From assembly GCF_001955715.1 (NCBI RefSeq), contig NZ_CP019239.1, positions 2,790,001 to 2,854,000 on the forward strand: DNA of 64,000 bases, written 5' to 3'. Shown piece after piece: positions 60,583 through 64,000 of the stretch (its first letter is position 1; each line of letters opens with the position of its first letter). Source of the stretch: Rhodoferax saidenbachensis. GTDB taxonomy: Bacteria; Pseudomonadota; Gammaproteobacteria; Burkholderiales; Burkholderiaceae_C. The translations under genes were made by a program, and so were the position numbers. The notes beneath the pieces were generated by a model. The model saw nothing but the letters and a program-made list of their open reading frames with translations. It had not been told where the DNA came from and made no database searches.

Positions 60583-61794
60583 CTATTTTTTGAGGCGGGC
60601 AGCGATCTCGGCGACGAGCAGGCGCGCCAGCGCCAGTTTGCTGTTGCGCGGAATTTCCTTCGCACCTTGGGCGTCAACCAGCAACAGTGCATTGTCATCC
60701 TGCCCAAAAGTCGCGGGGCCGATGTTACCCACCAGCAGTGGCACACCCTTGCGCGCACGTTTGGCGGTGGCATGGGCCAGCAGGTCATGGCTCTCGGCGG
60801 CAAAGCCCACGCAATACAAGGCGCCGCTTTTTGCGCGCGAAGACTGCGCAATGGTGGCAAGAATATCTGTGTTCTCCACAAAGCCCAGCGTGGGCGGTTG
60901 GCCAGAGCCGTCCTTCTTGATCTTCTGGTCTGCGGCTTGCGCCGGACGCCAGTCGGCCACGGCAGCAGTTGCTATAAATATGCTAGCTGCTTGCGCATGG
61001 TCCACGCTGGCTACAAGCATATTTTGTGCTGATTTCACATCCACACGGGTGACGCCGCGTGGCGTAGGCAGGCTCACCGGCCCGGCCACCAGCGTGACCT
61101 GCGCGCCCGCCTCTTGCGCTGCGCGGGCAATCGCAAAGCCCATCTTGCCGCTGGACAAATTGGTGATGCCACGCACCGGGTCGATGGCTTCAAAGGTAGG
61201 CCCCGCAGTGACCAGCACGTGTTGCCCCGCCAACACCTTGGGTTGAAAAAACGCCACCACGTCCTGCAGCAACTCCTGCGGCTCCAGCATGCGGCCATCG
61301 CCAGTCTCACCACAGGCCTGAAAGCCCGACCCCACACCCAGCAAATACGCACCGTCGGATTGCAGTTGCGCCAGATTGCGCTGGGTGGCCGGGTGGGCCC
61401 ACATCTCGCGGTTCATGGCGGGGGCAATCAGCAAAGGCACGGTAGCGATGGGGCGGGCCAGACACATCAGGCTCAGCAAATCGTCCGCACGGCCGTGCAG
61501 CAGCTTGGCCATGAAATCCGCGCTGCACGGCGCGATCAGGATGGCGTCCGCTTCGCGGCTCAGGTTGATATGGGCCATGTTGTTTTCTTCGCGCGCGTCC
61601 CACTGCGAATCAAACACCGGCCGGTTGGAGAGCGCCTGCATGGTCACGGGCGTGATGAATTGGGCTGCGGCCTCAGTCATTACCACCTGCACCGTCGCGC
61701 CCTCCTTGATCAGCGCACGGCACAACTCGGCGGCTTTGTAACAGGCAATGCCGCCGGTGAGCCCTAAAACAATGTGTTTGCCGTTCAAGTCCAT
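60583..61794 (-). CDS. coaBC: Bifunctional CoaBC (PPC synthetase/decarboxylase)
   Basis: 403 residues from ATG 61794. N-terminal flavodoxin-like decarboxylase ([20 protein letters not shown]; active-site His in [19 protein letters not shown]; lid Cys in [13 protein letters not shown]). C-terminal synthetase ([42 protein letters not shown]). It makes 4'-phosphopantetheine for coenzyme A. The stretch ARQNML-like segment ([20 protein letters not shown]) between these motifs is encoded by a copy of the dispersed 55-bp repeat (60970-61028), in sense orientation and in frame. Key residues lie outside it. Confidence 0.95.
   Translation of the reverse strand: MDLNGKHIVLGLTGGIACYKAAELCRALIKEGATVQVVMTEAAAQFITPVTMQALSNRPVFDSQWDAREENNMAHINLSREADAILIAPCSADFMAKLLHGRADDLLSLMCLARPIATVPLLIAPAMNREMWAHPATQRNLAQLQSDGAYLLGVGSGFQACGETGDGRMLEPQELLQDVVAFFQPKVLAGQHVLVTAGPTFEAIDPVRGITNLSSGKMGFAIARAAQEAGAQVTLVAGPVSLPTPRGVTRVDVKSAQNMLVASVDHAQAASIFIATAAVADWRPAQAADQKIKKDGSGQPPTLGFVENTDILATIAQSSRAKSGALYCVGFAAESHDLLAHATAKRARKGVPLLVGNIGPATFGQDDNALLLVDAQGAKEIPRNSKLALARLLVAEIAARLKK
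60970..61028 (-). repeat. Dispersed 55-bp repeat inside coaBC, copy I
   Basis: On the minus strand: AATATGCTTGTAGCCAGCGT, then GGACCATGCGCAAGCAGCTA, then GCATATTTATAGCAA. Same orientation as coaBC; encodes around [18 protein letters not shown]. Confidence 0.75.
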
Positions 61795-61807
61795 GGATTG
61801 CCTGTGA

Positions 61808-63580
<1,773 letters not shown>

Positions 63581-63589
63581 TGGCCGCCG

Positions 63590-63660
63590 CGCCGGGCCGC
63601 CCCAAGCAAGGCTGCGCCCCCTCGGGGGGCAGCGCAGTACACGCAGTGACAAGCGTGGGG
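63590..63660. repeat. GC-rich dispersed repeat (type 3), copy 2
   Basis: GGGCCGCCCCAAGCAAGGCT, then GCGCCCCCTCGGGGGGCAGC, then GCAGTACACGCAGTGACAAG, filling the pyrG-kdsA gap. Reverse-complement partner of 57240-57345. The CCCCCTCGGGGGG hairpin may attenuate read-through into kdsA. Confidence 0.65.
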
Positions 63661-63665
63661 GCACT

Positions 63666-64000
63666 ATGAAACTCTGCGGATTTGACGTCGGCCTGGAACA
63701 TCGCTTCTTCCTGATCGCGGGCACCTGCTCCATCGAAGGTTTGGAGATGTCCATTGACGTAGCAGGCCAGCTCAAGGAAGCCTGCACCGCACTGGGCATC
63801 CCCTTGATCTACAAGGGCTCGTTCGACAAGGCCAACCGCTCTTCCGGCACCACCAAACGTGGTGTCGGCATAGAGGCTGGCCTCAAAATCCTCGACGAGG
63901 TGCGCCGCCAGCTCCAATTGCCCGTCCTGACCGATGTGCATGATGCATCCCACGTGGCCGAAGTTGCCAGCGTGGTGGATGTATTGCAGACACCTGCCTT
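63666..64000 (+). CDS. kdsA: 3-deoxy-8-phosphooctulonate synthase, 3'-truncated by window
   Basis: The first 111 residues are visible: [34 protein letters not shown], then [36 protein letters not shown] and [20 protein letters not shown]. These match KdsA, which condenses phosphoenolpyruvate with arabinose 5-phosphate to make KDO-8-phosphate for lipopolysaccharide. The KANRSS motif is the family's substrate-binding signature. Downstream of pyrG. Confidence 0.95.
   Translation, partial: MKLCGFDVGLEHRFFLIAGTCSIEGLEMSIDVAGQLKEACTALGIPLIYKGSFDKANRSSGTTKRGVGIEAGLKILDEVRRQLQLPVLTDVHDASHVAEVASVVDVLQTPA

Overview
GC-rich betaproteobacterial chromosome, most likely Comamonadaceae (Rhodoferax/Polaromonas/Acidovorax type). 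The assignment rests on the housekeeping content and order (pyrG-kdsA, dapA-bamC, parE-transglycosylase-parC) and on several dispersed repeat families that I associate with that family from memory. No rRNA, tRNA, CRISPR array or replication origin was seen.

Layout. 1-2485: the end of an Mrp-type Na+/H+ antiporter operon (subunits D, E, F, G). 2510-4761: two diverged copies of a FlxA-like coiled-coil gene, one killed by a stop codon, on either side of an intact IS30-family element that sits inside a dispersed repeat. 4841-18941: accessory metabolism and regulation, including LysR/RidA, SDR/AraC, DinB, an MFS pump, a TauD-like dioxygenase, a thioesterase, a cysteine-less IscR-like regulator, three proteins of unknown function, an FAD monooxygenase, a PAS-PAS-GGDEF cyclase next to a 266-bp foldable element, and an NmrA-like oxidoreductase with its own LysR regulator. 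19036-23384: aconitase A and NDH-2.

23428-38929 is the most unusual block. It holds a lipoprotein-type secretin with a helical N-terminal domain, coupled to a 1062-residue secreted beta-propeller protein. Divergent from these is a 1329-residue secreted protein (ricin-like lectin, coiled coil, Cys-rich modules, Ig-like segment, propeller). Then come a decayed second secretin, a NarL-type response regulator with a seven-helix sensor kinase, and a secreted bulb-lectin protein. I read it as a secretion or surface-display locus for lectin/propeller proteins; this is inference. It carries no ATPase or inner-membrane platform.

38974-46896: an orphan molybdopterin oxidoreductase; a light-repair cluster (photolyase, DUF2256 protein, Fe-S photolyase whose four cysteines have the spacing of PhrB); and an SbtA bicarbonate transporter divergent from a CbbR-like LysR regulator, with a perfect 14-bp palindrome between them. 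46939-64000: a conserved unknown protein, topoisomerase IV with a lytic transglycosylase between its genes, an MFS transporter, a small membrane protein coupled to a methyltransferase, dapA-bamC, an Ala-rich lipoprotein, a ribosomal oxygenase, a SlyD-like isomerase, dut, coaBC, pyrG and the start of kdsA.

A roughly 55-bp repeat occurs at least ten times. It lies in intergenic spots, at 3' ends, and inside three coding sequences (acnA, coaBC, lytic transglycosylase). In the transglycosylase it encodes most of the signal peptide.
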